A model generated the notes under the pieces. That model had not been told where the DNA came from, did not search any database, and worked only from the letters and a program-made list of their open reading frames with translations. This document shows positions 7,750-16,262 of a stretch of DNA of 64,000 nucleotides, one piece after another. The translations under genes were made by a program, and so were the position numbers. The stretch's first letter is position 1. Every line of letters begins with the position of its first letter. Source of the stretch: JAJPGZ01 sp038229295 (lineage in GTDB: Bacteria; Verrucomicrobiota; Verrucomicrobiia; Chthoniobacterales; UBA10450). The stretch is taken from positions 62,001 through 126,000 of the forward strand of contig JBBROO010000002.1 of NCBI GenBank assembly GCA_038229295.1. Direction: 5' to 3'.

Positions 7750-8675
7750 AAGCCAGAGGTCAGAGGACAGAGATCAGAGGTCAGAGGAAGGCAGGTGCGG
7801 CGCTGATGCTGGCGCTCTGGGCGCTTTTTCTTCTGAGCGCGATGATTATCTCGTGGGCGCTCGACATCGATTCGCGTCTCACTCTTTCCGGAAACGCCAA
7901 CCGCATCCTGGAAGCGGAAGCGATGGCCTGTTCCGGCTCGGAAGTTGCGTTGCATCCAAACATTAAACCGAACTCGCCGAACCTGAGCCGGAAAATTAAT
8001 GCGCGCGAAAGTTACGAGGCGCGCATCACCGGCGAAGGCGGACGACTGAATTTGAACTGGCTCGTGGCCGGCGAAAGCCCGCCACGGCTGGAGATTTTTC
8101 GAAAGTATCTTGAGAATCGCGGCGTCGACTTGAACGAACGCGAGCACATGATGGATTGTTTGCTCGATTGGGTGGACCCGGATAATCTCGTTAGGCTGAA
8201 CGGCGCCGAAGATAGCGCCGATTATAAACCGGCCAATTCATTGCTGACGCGGCTCGATCAGCTGAAGAAGGTGAAGGGCTGGGCGGAGTTCACATCCACG
8301 CCCGGCTGGGACAATGATTTTACGCTCAACAGCAATGGACCTGTCGATCTTACCTGGGCATCGCGCGAGGTGCTGCTGGCGCTGCCCGGCATGACCGAGG
8401 CGTTAGTCGATAATTTTTTGAGCGTGCGCCGCGGGCCGGATGGAATCGATGGGACAGCGGACGATATGCAGTTCAAGTCGATCGAGGAAATCCGTTCCGC
8501 GCTCGGCTTTTCGCCGGATCAATTCAAGGTGCTGGCGGGATTGGTCGGATTTAAGGATCCGGTTTTTCGAATCGTTAGCGTTGGAAAATCGGGCGACACC
8601 ACGCGAGTGGTTCAAATGGTGGTGCGTAAAGCGGGGGGAGCGGTGCCGCAAATGATCACGTGGAAGGAGCTTTGA
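7746..8675 (+). CDS. gspK: GspK-like minor pseudopilin
   Basis: 309 aa. The N-terminal hydrophobic segment (GAALMLALWALFLLSAMIISWAL) lacks the +5 Glu, as is usual for GspK. A large periplasmic domain follows with the family's paired helix-hairpin-helix-like modules (ASREVLLALPGMTEALVDNFL; SIEEIRSALGFSPDQFKVL) and an Asp/Gly loop (GPDGIDGTADD) that may bind calcium. Its leader ARGQRTEIRGQRK is encoded by a degenerate heptamer repeat. It overlaps its neighbours on both sides (ATGA and TGATG), indicating translational coupling. Confidence 0.8.
   Translation: MKARGQRTEIRGQRKAGAALMLALWALFLLSAMIISWALDIDSRLTLSGNANRILEAEAMACSGSEVALHPNIKPNSPNLSRKINARESYEARITGEGGRLNLNWLVAGESPPRLEIFRKYLENRGVDLNEREHMMDCLLDWVDPDNLVRLNGAEDSADYKPANSLLTRLDQLKKVKGWAEFTSTPGWDNDFTLNSNGPVDLTWASREVLLALPGMTEALVDNFLSVRRGPDGIDGTADDMQFKSIEEIRSALGFSPDQFKVLAGLVGFKDPVFRIVSVGKSGDTTRVVQMVVRKAGGAVPQMITWKEL
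7755..7789. repeat. Degenerate heptamer repeat (AGAGGTC)x5
   Basis: Units AGAGGTC, AGAGGAC, AGAGATC, AGAGGTC, AGAGGAA in register. They encode the leader of the K pseudopilin. This is the second pseudopilin in the cluster with a 7-bp repeat at its start. Confidence 0.9.
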
Positions 8676-9913
8676 TGATCGAGACAAGATCGACATCTGT
8701 ATTCATCATGCCGGCGGCGCATGGCTGGAACATGCTGCGCGCGGGCGCGAACAATGGCGCGTGGGATGTGCGGATGCTGGCCAGCCTGGAAGCGGCCGTG
8801 CCGTTGTTGAAGGCGGAGGATGATTTGATTCTCAGCCTGCCGGTCGCGGCCGTGCTCGCGCAACGCTTTCGACTTCCCACGGTCGATCCAGCGGAATTTT
8901 CCGAGATGGTGCGCATTCAAATCGAGAAAGCGCTTCCGTTTTCGCTGGATGAATTGACGACCGATTTCGAAGTGATCGAGCAAAACGAAACGGAGAGCGT
9001 CGTCTCGGCCATCGCGGTGCGGAACGAGCAACTGAATGAAATGGCCGCGCCATTGCTGAACAGTGGATTTATTCCGCGCCAAGTCGCGGTGTATGCGGCC
9101 CAGCGAGCCACCACGCATGCGCCGGAAGGTCGCGCTGTTCTGATTTATCCAGAGGGTGAAGCGCTGGTTTCGGCTGTGACCGAAAACGGCAAAGTCAGTT
9201 TGACGCGTCTGCTCGAAGGAATTGAGCCGCATCAATTGCAAACCGATTTGCCACAACTGGCGCTGAGCGCCGAGCTGCAGGGAATTCCGAATTCCTTTCC
9301 GACCGTGCTGCTCGATGAAAGCTGTTACGATTTGCGTGATACGATCGAATCGATTCTGGCGCGTCGACCGGAGTTGGTCGGAATCGAGACACCGCCGGCG
9401 TCGATCAAATTGAATTTGCTGCCGGAAAGCTGGCGGCAACGCCGCGCCCAGCTCGTTAGGCGCGGGGAATGGCGTAAGCGATTAGTGTGGGCCGGGGGCG
9501 CTTATGCGGCGGTGTTGGCGCTTTTTGTTCTTTACTGGGGCTACTTGCGATTTGAAGTCGCGCGACTCGATCGCACGATTGCGCGCGACGAGCCGCAAAT
9601 GAAATTCGTGCGCGAAGGGGAGACGAATTGGAAATCACTTGCGCCCGCACTCGATACGCGTTTTTACCCGGTCGAGATTCTGCTGCATCTCTTCGAGAGC
9701 CTTCCGTCCGAAGACGTGCACATCACCACCTACAACCAATCCGCGCGCCAACTCTCCGTCGATGGCGAGGCGAACAATGCCAAGCTGGCGTATGATTTTG
9801 CCGACAAGGTGAAAAAGAATCCAGGCCTGCAAGTTTTCCAGTTCACCATGGCCGACCCGCGCATTTTGCCGAACAGCCACGCGCAATTTCGACTCGAAGG
9901 GAAACCGCGATGA
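8675..9913 (+). CDS. GspL/PilM-PilN-like inner-membrane assembly protein
   Basis: 412 aa. The N-terminal two thirds has the actin-like fold seen in GspL and PilM (for example DDLILSLPVAAVLAQRFRLP and the MVRIQIEKALPF helix). A segment starting at KLNLLPESWR then leads to one transmembrane helix (AAVLALFVLYWGYLRF) and a coiled-coil/ferredoxin-like periplasmic end, the layout of PilN. So the GspL-type fusion of PilM and PilN is present. It probably links the cytoplasmic ATPase to the pseudopilus platform. The ATG at 8675 shares a base with the upstream TGA, and the frame contains the dispersed 10-mer within its first ten codons. Confidence 0.75.
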   Translation: MIETRSTSVFIMPAAHGWNMLRAGANNGAWDVRMLASLEAAVPLLKAEDDLILSLPVAAVLAQRFRLPTVDPAEFSEMVRIQIEKALPFSLDELTTDFEVIEQNETESVVSAIAVRNEQLNEMAAPLLNSGFIPRQVAVYAAQRATTHAPEGRAVLIYPEGEALVSAVTENGKVSLTRLLEGIEPHQLQTDLPQLALSAELQGIPNSFPTVLLDESCYDLRDTIESILARRPELVGIETPPASIKLNLLPESWRQRRAQLVRRGEWRKRLVWAGGAYAAVLALFVLYWGYLRFEVARLDRTIARDEPQMKFVREGETNWKSLAPALDTRFYPVEILLHLFESLPSEDVHITTYNQSARQLSVDGEANNAKLAYDFADKVKKNPGLQVFQFTMADPRILPNSHAQFRLEGKPR

Positions 9914-10467
9914 TGACGACGCCAGCGTGGTATGCGCGTATGAATCAACGGGAACGGCTTCTCTCCTGGAGCGTCGCCGGAATTGTCTTCGCGCTTTTTA
10001 ATTTTCTATTTTGGAGCTGGCTCTTCGGCGCGATCAGCCAGTCGCGCGGCGAAGTGGCCAAGCGTCAAGCGACGCGGAAGGAACAAGCGGTTTTCATTAC
10101 CGAGAAAGATTTGTGGGCGAAGCGGGATCAGTGGCTTCAGCAACATCAACCGACGTTAAAAAGTCCGGCCGAAGCGTCGACGTTGCTCGAGCAGCTTAAA
10201 GACATGGCGGCGAAACAAAATGTTTTGATCGAGAACCCGCAGATGGGCGCGGGCGAGACCACGCCAAATCATCAGAGCGTTTATGCGTCGATCGAGACGA
10301 AGAGTCCGTGGCCGCCGCTGGTTCATTTTCTTTACGAAGTGCAGAAACCGGAATCGTTCATTGTCTTCGAGAGCGTGAATCTGGCGGTCGATAGCAATGA
10401 GAACACGATGATGCGCGGGAAGTTTCGAATCGCACGCTGGTTTGCGCCGGCGCAACAAAAAAAGTGA
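9910..10467 (+). CDS. GspM/PilO-like assembly protein
   Basis: 185 aa: a short cytoplasmic N terminus, one transmembrane helix (WSVAGIVFALFNFLFWSWLF), an amphipathic coiled-coil stretch (about 45-80) and a small alpha/beta periplasmic domain, the organisation of GspM and PilO. It overlaps the L-type gene by four bases and is expected to pair with it in the inner membrane. Sequence similarity in this family is weak, so the call rests on topology and position. Confidence 0.7.
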   Translation: MMTTPAWYARMNQRERLLSWSVAGIVFALFNFLFWSWLFGAISQSRGEVAKRQATRKEQAVFITEKDLWAKRDQWLQQHQPTLKSPAEASTLLEQLKDMAAKQNVLIENPQMGAGETTPNHQSVYASIETKSPWPPLVHFLYEVQKPESFIVFESVNLAVDSNENTMMRGKFRIARWFAPAQQKK

Positions 10468-10471
10468 AATC

Positions 10472-11098
10472 ATGAACCGCTCCCAAATTCACTTGTCGAT
10501 CTTAGCAGTATTTTTTGCCGGCGGAATCGTGGCCGGTGACGACCTTCCGAAACGTCCGGAATTCAATCGCTATTCCGCGATGCTGAATCGATCTCCATTC
10601 GCGGTCGCGACGGCGGTCGCGGCACCGGCCGCCACGCCGAATTTCGCGCGCGATCTTTATGTCGCTAACGCCGCGCACACAGCCGACGCCGATTACGTGA
10701 CGATCATTTCGAGCGGCGACAAAAACTTAAAACAATATTTGTCGACGAAAGGGCCTAACGAAGATGGTTATACCATCTCGAATATCCAATGGTCGGATAA
10801 ACCGGGTGAAACCAAAGTGACCATCAGTAAAGATGGGCAATTTGCGACGCTCCCATTCAATCAGGCTTTGTTGACGCCCAACGCGCCGCCGCCTACGGCA
10901 GCGCCACCGGGAGTCGGAGTTCCACCGGCCCCGGGTGTGCCGGTTCAGCCTAACCAAAGCAATATCCCCAAACCAAATATTCCTTTGCCCGGAACGCCTA
11001 TTCCCACTCCGCACGTCCGCGGAGTCATCCAACGAAATCCTGCAGCGCAGCCACCGGGCGCGACTCCATACGCTCCGCCGGCGTCGGCCGAAGATTAG
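10472..11098 (+). CDS. Proline-rich periplasmic protein of the pseudopilus cluster (GspC/PilP position)
   Basis: 208 aa from the ATG at 10472, four bases after the M gene. The signal peptide (residues 1-22) ends near VAGD. A central compact beta region (DADYVTIISSGDKNLKQYL...GYTISNIQWSD) is followed by a C-terminal third made of Pro/Ala/Gly repeats (PPGVGVPPAPGVPVQP). By position it could be the GspC or PilP equivalent that contacts the outer-membrane secretin, but no HR or PDZ domain is recognisable. No secretin gene lies in the window. Confidence 0.6.
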   Translation: MNRSQIHLSILAVFFAGGIVAGDDLPKRPEFNRYSAMLNRSPFAVATAVAAPAATPNFARDLYVANAAHTADADYVTIISSGDKNLKQYLSTKGPNEDGYTISNIQWSDKPGETKVTISKDGQFATLPFNQALLTPNAPPPTAAPPGVGVPPAPGVPVQPNQSNIPKPNIPLPGTPIPTPHVRGVIQRNPAAQPPGATPYAPPASAED

Positions 11099-11107
11099 AT
11101 GTCGATC

Positions 11108-11524
11108 TTAACCGCCCCAATCGTCATCCGCCGTATCCGGTTGACGATCCTGACCCGCGGAAAATAAATCGTAATTCGTCGGATTTTTCGTGCCGGGGCA
11201 GCGATAAATATAATTGTTCTGCCATGGGTCCTTGGGCATCTCTTTGAACAATTGATACCAACGCGTCGGCTTCGGGTCCGTGTCCGGTTGGACGATCAAT
11301 GCCTGTATCCCTTGTTCGCTCGTCGGGAAAAAACCGTTCATGCTTTCGTAAAGTTTCAGCTGGGTGCTGATGCCTTGCACATCGGCTGAGATCTTGGTGT
11401 GTTTCGCGAACTCGACGTTGCCGCCGAGTTTGTAGATCGCCGCCGTGAGTAAGAGCGCGATAATCGTGACCACGAGCATGATCTCGAGCAGCGTGAAGCC
11501 TGTGTGATGTCTTGGTAGTTTCAT
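11108..11524 (-). CDS. gspG: Major pseudopilin GspG
   Basis: 138 aa with the classic leader and cleavage site TG-FTLLEIMLVV (Glu at +5), a long hydrophobic helix, and the GspG-specific C-terminal half: YESMNGFFPTSEQGIQAL, DPWQNNYIYRCPG and the calcium-loop region FSAGQDRQPDTADDDW. Length and motifs match the major pseudopilin closely. It is convergent with the minor pseudopilin operon (nine bases apart), so it is expressed separately, as fits the high amount needed. One copy of the 10-mer TGTCGATCTT lies across the gap between the two stops. Confidence 0.93.
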   Translation of the reverse strand: MKLPRHHTGFTLLEIMLVVTIIALLLTAAIYKLGGNVEFAKHTKISADVQGISTQLKLYESMNGFFPTSEQGIQALIVQPDTDPKPTRWYQLFKEMPKDPWQNNYIYRCPGTKNPTNYDLFSAGQDRQPDTADDDWGG

Positions 11525-11562
11525 CTCTTACTAGAACGTAGACCTTCCGCAGCGCGCCGCGT

Positions 11563-12633
11563 TCACTTACCAGCGGGCGTGTGCAGCAGGTAATCCGATT
11601 TGTCCCAAAGATATTTTAATTGGACCTGCGTTCCGCGAATGGCCGATGTCGATGTACCGGCGCCCGCGACGACGACTAAATCATTCGTTCCGATCTTCAG
11701 ATCGCTGACGCGCACAATTTTCTGGGCGCGCAGCCATCCGGTGTATTGAAACTGCATTTGCTGGAGGAGTGACTCCATCTCTCCGCGATAACCGGGATCG
11801 GCCAGCTCGGGTAAAGTCAGATTAACCGGTCCAACATTTTTGCCGTTAAGAAAAACTTCCGGCGGCGCATCGATGCGCGGACTCGCTACTTCAAATGTGA
11901 GCAGCGCGAATAACGGTTGCGATTCCATTCCGAATTGAAACGCCGCGCCCTGCTCGATGCCGGGGCCCATGCGAATGGTTTCCGGCGCGAGCGTGGCCGT
12001 GACGGTGCCGAATTGCTCGACATCTTTTTCGGGTGCGTGCAGCGGAGGCAACGATGAAAATGGTTCCGGAATCAAATCTCGATGGTCCGCGCCTAACGGA
12101 TGCACGACTTCGCTGATGGTCATCCAATCTAAATACGCGCCGCGGACGGTCTGACCGTTGCCCGGAACTTCGATGTCGATCGTAGAAACTTCTTTCATCG
12201 GAATCATGACCGAGACCGATGTCGCTACATCGAGGCCGGAACCGAGCACGCCGGAGCGCAAGATTTGGGTACCGGATTCATCCCAGGCCACGAGTTCCGG
12301 TTGTGCATCCGCTTTGTCGTCGAAGAACAGCCGCACAAACAGGACCCAGTAATCGCCTTCTGGTTTCGTAACGCGGATCCGAAAAACGCTTTTCGCGATT
12401 CCGTCGACGACGCGCGGTGAATCCATCCCGACTGATTCGACCCAGGCGGGCGCAGATTGAGTTGTCGATCTTGCGGGAGCGTTCTGGCGAAGATCGAGCC
12501 ACGCTTTGTCAGGGGTGGCTTGTTTGCTGGCTTCGTTAGGGGAGGCGGGCAGCTTCTCGGGCAACGCTAGTTGCGCGCGAGAAAGGGGGGCCGCGAGGAT
12601 GATAAGCGCAAACGCAACGAAGCGGCAGAACAT
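11563..12633 (-). CDS. Unknown exported protein between gspF and gspG
   Basis: 356 aa with a signal peptide (MFCRFVAFALIILAAPLSRA). The rest is mostly beta structure: a region with RIRVTKPEGDYWVLFVRLFFDDK, and later a jelly-roll-like stretch with EVFLNGKNVGPVNLTLPELADP and LRAQKIVRVSDLKIGTNDLV that looks like a carbohydrate-binding or galactose-binding-like fold. I do not recognise a named family. It lies between gspG and gspF on the same strand, so it may be a secretion-specific accessory or a substrate; neither is shown. Confidence 0.6.
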   Translation of the reverse strand: MFCRFVAFALIILAAPLSRAQLALPEKLPASPNEASKQATPDKAWLDLRQNAPARSTTQSAPAWVESVGMDSPRVVDGIAKSVFRIRVTKPEGDYWVLFVRLFFDDKADAQPELVAWDESGTQILRSGVLGSGLDVATSVSVMIPMKEVSTIDIEVPGNGQTVRGAYLDWMTISEVVHPLGADHRDLIPEPFSSLPPLHAPEKDVEQFGTVTATLAPETIRMGPGIEQGAAFQFGMESQPLFALLTFEVASPRIDAPPEVFLNGKNVGPVNLTLPELADPGYRGEMESLLQQMQFQYTGWLRAQKIVRVSDLKIGTNDLVVVAGAGTSTSAIRGTQVQLKYLWDKSDYLLHTPAGK

Positions 12634-12654
12634 GTAAATCGAAACGAGATTAAC

Positions 12655-13899
12655 TCAGTGCGGTCGAAACTGCAAACTGTGAGTCATCTCGAACACGGCG
12701 GAGAGAATACTGTAAACAACAAAGCCCACGATAACGGCGATAAGCACGATGATTAACGGCGGGATCAATTGCGAAATTACGGCGACGGTGCGGTCGAGCT
12801 CGCGCTCGTAGACATCGGCGATCGTCTGCATGGTTTCGGCGAAGTGGCCGGTTTGTTCGCCGACCGCCATCATGTCAGTGAGCAATTCCGGGAAGAGATT
12901 TTGCGCGGCCAACGCCGTCGACAACGTAGCTCCGTCAATTACCGCGCGGCGCACTTCGACTAACTTCGCTTCGAGAAAACGATTGGCCGCGATTTCGGCG
13001 ACCAGGTCTAGCGCCCGCAAAAGCGGGATGCCGTTTTCCATCAACGTGCCGAGCGTCCGCGAAAATTGCGCGTAGTAACGGTGCCGGATGACTCGGCCGT
13101 AACCGGGAATACTCAACCGCAAGCGGTCCCAGGTTAGCCGTCCCTCATCGGTGCGGACAAACGCGCGGAACCCGAAAGCCGCGCCGGCGACGATGATGGC
13201 GATGAGCCACCAATAGCCTGTAATCACATGGTGAAACTGCATCAGGATGCGAGTCGGTAGCGGAAGCGTGCCGCCGTTTGCGGACATGAAGCCGGTGAGT
13301 TGCGGCACCATGAAAGTGATGAACACTGTGATGAGGATCGCGCCGGCCAGCGCGAGAAAGGCAGGATAGATTAACGCTTGCTGCACGCGGTCGCGCAGGT
13401 CCTTTGCCTGCATCAAATGCTTCACGAGCCGGTGCAAAATGTCCGGCAGCGCTCCGCTCGCTTCACCCGCTGCGACCATATTGATATAGAGCGCCGGGAA
13501 AATTCGTGGAAACTCGCGCAGCGCTTGCGAAAAACTGCGCCCATCGACTAACGCCTGATGCAACGCGCGCGTCATTTGTTGGACGCGCGGATGCTTCAGA
13601 CGTTTCTCCAAGATCGACAATCCCTCATCCAGCGTCATCCCTGCCTGGAGCAGGTGGCCGAGTTGTTCGGTGAAAACGAGCAACTGCCCGTGCGGAATTT
13701 TCAAAGTTTGGGTCGCAGGTTCGGCGACGGAAGCTTCCTTCACCGCCGCCGGCGAAGCGCCGCCGACGATGTCGATCTTGATCGGGATGCAGCGTTGCTG
13801 TTCGATCTGGCGAATGGCGACGGCGCGGTCGGCGCATTCCACTACGCCTTCGACCAGACCGCCTTGGGCGTCGCGCGCGCGATAAGCAAATTGAGGCAC
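12655..13899 (-). CDS. gspF: Type II secretion/type IV pilus platform protein GspF
   Basis: 414 aa, the normal length. N-terminal MPQFAYRARDAQGGLVEG is typical, followed by two GspF domains with repeated features (QLGHLLQAGMTLDEGLSIL and RTLGTLMENGIPLLRALDLV) and transmembrane segments after each plus one at the C terminus (IPPLIIVLIAVIVGFVVYSIL). It is the inner-membrane platform around which the assembly ATPase works; no GspE ATPase is in the window. A heptamer repeat lies immediately upstream of the ATG. An in-frame copy of the 10-mer encodes KIDIV in the linker before the first F domain. Confidence 0.93.
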   Translation of the reverse strand: MPQFAYRARDAQGGLVEGVVECADRAVAIRQIEQQRCIPIKIDIVGGASPAAVKEASVAEPATQTLKIPHGQLLVFTEQLGHLLQAGMTLDEGLSILEKRLKHPRVQQMTRALHQALVDGRSFSQALREFPRIFPALYINMVAAGEASGALPDILHRLVKHLMQAKDLRDRVQQALIYPAFLALAGAILITVFITFMVPQLTGFMSANGGTLPLPTRILMQFHHVITGYWWLIAIIVAGAAFGFRAFVRTDEGRLTWDRLRLSIPGYGRVIRHRYYAQFSRTLGTLMENGIPLLRALDLVAEIAANRFLEAKLVEVRRAVIDGATLSTALAAQNLFPELLTDMMAVGEQTGHFAETMQTIADVYERELDRTVAVISQLIPPLIIVLIAVIVGFVVYSILSAVFEMTHSLQFRPH

Positions 13900-13909
13900 A
13901 GACGAAGCT

Positions 13910-13944
13910 AAATCCGAAATCCGAAATTCAAAATCTGAAACCGG
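13910..13944. repeat. Degenerate heptamer repeat (AAATCCG)x5 upstream of gspF
   Basis: Units AAATCCG, AAATCCG, AAATTCA, AAATCTG, AAACCGG in register. It occupies the leader of gspF, ten bases from the start codon, and is the same heptamer as at 6724-6755. Confidence 0.9.
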
Positions 13945-14036
13945 AAGGGAGGCGCCTAACTAATCAGCGGGGCTCGCGAGATTTTTTTGGCCGAAGCCGG
14001 CTTATGGCATGGTTGATGCGATTAAACACAACAATT

Positions 14037-14228
14037 ATGAAACGTGCAGCGCGGATTTCTCTCTGTTCACTTGTTTTACTTTCGCTCTCATCGAACGCTT
14101 TCGCGATTCTTCGCCCCCGTTTCCCGCACCGGACGGGCCCCCCGTTTAGCGGCCAGACCATCATTGTTGGTGAAGATTTAAAACCGATCGTTCCCAAGCA
14201 GGCGTCAAACGAACGCGTTCAGAAATAA
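14037..14228 (+). CDS. Short exported peptide/protein
   Basis: 63 aa from the ATG at 14037: a basic N terminus (MKRAARI), a clear hydrophobic signal segment (SLCSLVLLSLSSNAFA) and a short mature part with several Pro and basic residues. No family recognised. It stands alone on plus between gspF (divergent) and the glycosyltransferase cluster. The signal peptide is the only support, so it may be a remnant. Confidence 0.45.
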   Translation: MKRAARISLCSLVLLSLSSNAFAILRPRFPHRTGPPFSGQTIIVGEDLKPIVPKQASNERVQK

Positions 14229-14495
14229 GATCGACAATCGCGTTGGTCATTGAGCGGGCGGGAGCGACCTGGCATTCGCTCCAGCAATCAGCGGTGGGAT
14301 CATCGGGGCAAGACCGTACACAACGACATGAAGGTGGCGGTCGCTATCCACGTGTGACCGAAGATGCGCCATGCCAAATCGAACTCGCGCAAGATCGACA
14401 TGCACAAACCGAGGGGGACATAGATTCGTTAGGAAAACAGTTTGCTTGAATAGGCGAGCTAGTTTTATACACTCGCTTTTCGACCTTCCATCAAA
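14229..14495. other. Intergenic region carrying three dispersed words
   Basis: No convincing gene. It holds two copies of AAGATCGACA (near 14228 and 14393) and one TCGTTAGG (near 14429) within about 200 bp, and should contain the promoter of the glycosyltransferase cluster that starts at 14496. Confidence 0.6.
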
Positions 14496-15896
14496 ATGAA
14501 AAGCCCGCTGCTGGATGCGGCAGCATCCATTTCGCCGACCTCCGAGCCTGGCGGACGCAGTCGGGAAGCAGATAGGTCGCTAACTTGTTCGGTGGTCATT
14601 CCCGTTTGGCGTGGTGGGACGAATTTTGCGAAATGTCTGGCATCGGTGGCGGCGGCGATCGGAACGGGCGACGAAATTATTGTCGTAGCGGATGGAGAAG
14701 GTGACGACTCGTGGCGAACGGCTGAGCAAATGGGCGCTCGCGTGGTTAAACTTCCGGCACGGAGCGGACCGGCGCAGGCGCGCAATGTCGGAGCACAAAC
14801 CTCGAAATCCGACATTCTATTTTTCATCGACGCGGATGTCACGATTCCGCCGGATTCAATCGAAAGAGTTCGCGCAATTTTCGAGTCGGAGAAAGATCTG
14901 GCGGCATTGATCGGTTCTTACGATGAGGAGCCGGCAGAATTGAATTTTCATTCGCAATACAAGAATTTGTTTCACCATTACGTTCACCAGCAGGGAGGCG
15001 GCGAGGCATCGACGTTCTGGGGCGCTTGCGGTGCTATTCGTCGCGAAGTATTTCTTAGGACTGGAGGATTCGACCCCAGTTACAGCCGGCCGTGCATTGA
15101 AGACATTGAGCTTGGCTATCGGCTAAAAGCTGACTCGCAAAAAATTCGGCTCCTTCCAGATTTGCAGGTTAAACACTTGAAGCGGTGGAACGCGTATTCG
15201 CTGATCGGGACCGATGTGTTCGATCGAGCGACACCGTGGACAGAACTCATCTGGGACCGACTGATTCGACGCCGGCCGCGGGTCTCGAACGATCTCAACC
15301 TGGGTGTCTCCTACCGGTTAAGTTTAATCACGTCCTTCCTCTTTTTAGCCGCGTTGGTCGGAGCCTTCTTCACGCGTTGGACAATGCCGCTGATTTTGTT
15401 GTTCGGCTTTCTGTTCGTCCTTTTCCAAGTGCATTTCTTTAGTTTTTTCCGAATGAAGCGAGGACTGTCGTTTGCTTTGCGTGCGCTGGCCTGGCGATTT
15501 GGATACGACCTCTATAGTGGCTTGGGATTTTTCTACGGTTCGTTTCGCTTTGCCAACTCCTCTACGCGAAAGATTCTCGGAGAAGCGTTCGCGAAGCTCG
15601 ATGCCGTTGCGCTCGGCACGGCCGTAGGAATGGTTTGGGGCGGCACGATCTGGATGATGACCGTGTTGCTTCTGGCCAAAGGAGGTGACCTCATCGGCCC
15701 AAACTTAGCGCTCCTTGGTGAATTCATTCCCGACTACACCGTTACCTGGACCGGGAGTCTCGTCGGTTTGCTCTACGGTTTTGGGACCGGTTTTATTTTT
15801 GGTTTTGCTTTTGCGCGCTCGCGCAATACGGCGATGAGAGTGCACTTGGGTTCACGGAAAGTGCAAAGCTTTCTTGCCGCCGTGCGAAATAGTTAG
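14496..15896 (+). CDS. GT2 glycosyltransferase with C-terminal membrane region
   Basis: 466 aa. The GT2 catalytic domain spans about residues 30-270: CSVVIPVWRGG, a VVADGEGDD nucleotide site, FIDADV as the metal-binding DxD, and CIEDIELGYRL as the catalytic ED motif. It is followed by membrane helices (SLITSFLFLAALVGAFFT and others). The last 90 residues form a separate domain (AVGMVWGGTIWMM ... TWTGSLVGLLYGFGTGFIFGF) that is paralogous to the whole of the next protein. First gene of the surface-polysaccharide cluster; sugar and acceptor unknown. Confidence 0.85.
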   Translation: MKSPLLDAAASISPTSEPGGRSREADRSLTCSVVIPVWRGGTNFAKCLASVAAAIGTGDEIIVVADGEGDDSWRTAEQMGARVVKLPARSGPAQARNVGAQTSKSDILFFIDADVTIPPDSIERVRAIFESEKDLAALIGSYDEEPAELNFHSQYKNLFHHYVHQQGGGEASTFWGACGAIRREVFLRTGGFDPSYSRPCIEDIELGYRLKADSQKIRLLPDLQVKHLKRWNAYSLIGTDVFDRATPWTELIWDRLIRRRPRVSNDLNLGVSYRLSLITSFLFLAALVGAFFTRWTMPLILLFGFLFVLFQVHFFSFFRMKRGLSFALRALAWRFGYDLYSGLGFFYGSFRFANSSTRKILGEAFAKLDAVALGTAVGMVWGGTIWMMTVLLLAKGGDLIGPNLALLGEFIPDYTVTWTGSLVGLLYGFGTGFIFGFAFARSRNTAMRVHLGSRKVQSFLAAVRNS

Positions 15897-15902
15897 GCAT
15901 TT

Positions 15903-16253
15903 ATGACGTCCACAACTCCCGAACCGCTAGGATCGCACGGGGACAGTCCGCCGCAGCGGATCGAAGAGCAGGCTCTCCTCCAGGAAGTGATCCGTTTAAG
16001 TCGGAACGTTCTTGGGTTGACTCTGGGAATACTTTTCGCCGCCGGCATTTTTCTGGCGACCAATATTCTGGTTCTCAAAGGCGGACCGAATGTCGGCACT
16101 CATCTTCAACTTCTAAACCAGTACTTTCCTGGTTACAGAGTGACGTTCGCCGGCAGCTTGCTCGGCGCCGGCTACGGTTTCGCGGTTGGATATATTAACG
16201 GCTGGATCATCGCCGCAGTTTATAACTGGGTCGTGTTACTTCGGCGTGGATAA
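15903..16253 (+). CDS. Small two-helix membrane protein, paralogue of the preceding protein's C-terminal domain
   Basis: 116 aa with an acidic/polar N terminus and two membrane segments (GILFAAGIFLATNILVL and AGSLLGAGYGFAVGYINGW). The pattern KGGPNVGTHLQLLNQYFPGYRVTFAGSLLGAGYGF matches in order the end of the upstream glycosyltransferase (LIGPNLALLGEFIPDYTVTWTGSLVGLLYGF when read along both). It starts six bases after that gene's stop, so it is co-transcribed. The shared module may help membrane assembly of the transferase; that is inference. Confidence 0.7.
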   Translation: MTSTTPEPLGSHGDSPPQRIEEQALLQEVIRLSRNVLGLTLGILFAAGIFLATNILVLKGGPNVGTHLQLLNQYFPGYRVTFAGSLLGAGYGFAVGYINGWIIAAVYNWVVLLRRG

Positions 16254-16262
16254 ACCAGTCGA

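Noticed and set aside
8612..9439. A 275-codon minus frame opposite the GspL-like gene
   Set aside because: Low-complexity Arg/Gln/His composition, no motif, and it lies wholly opposite a supported gene in a tightly overlapping operon.
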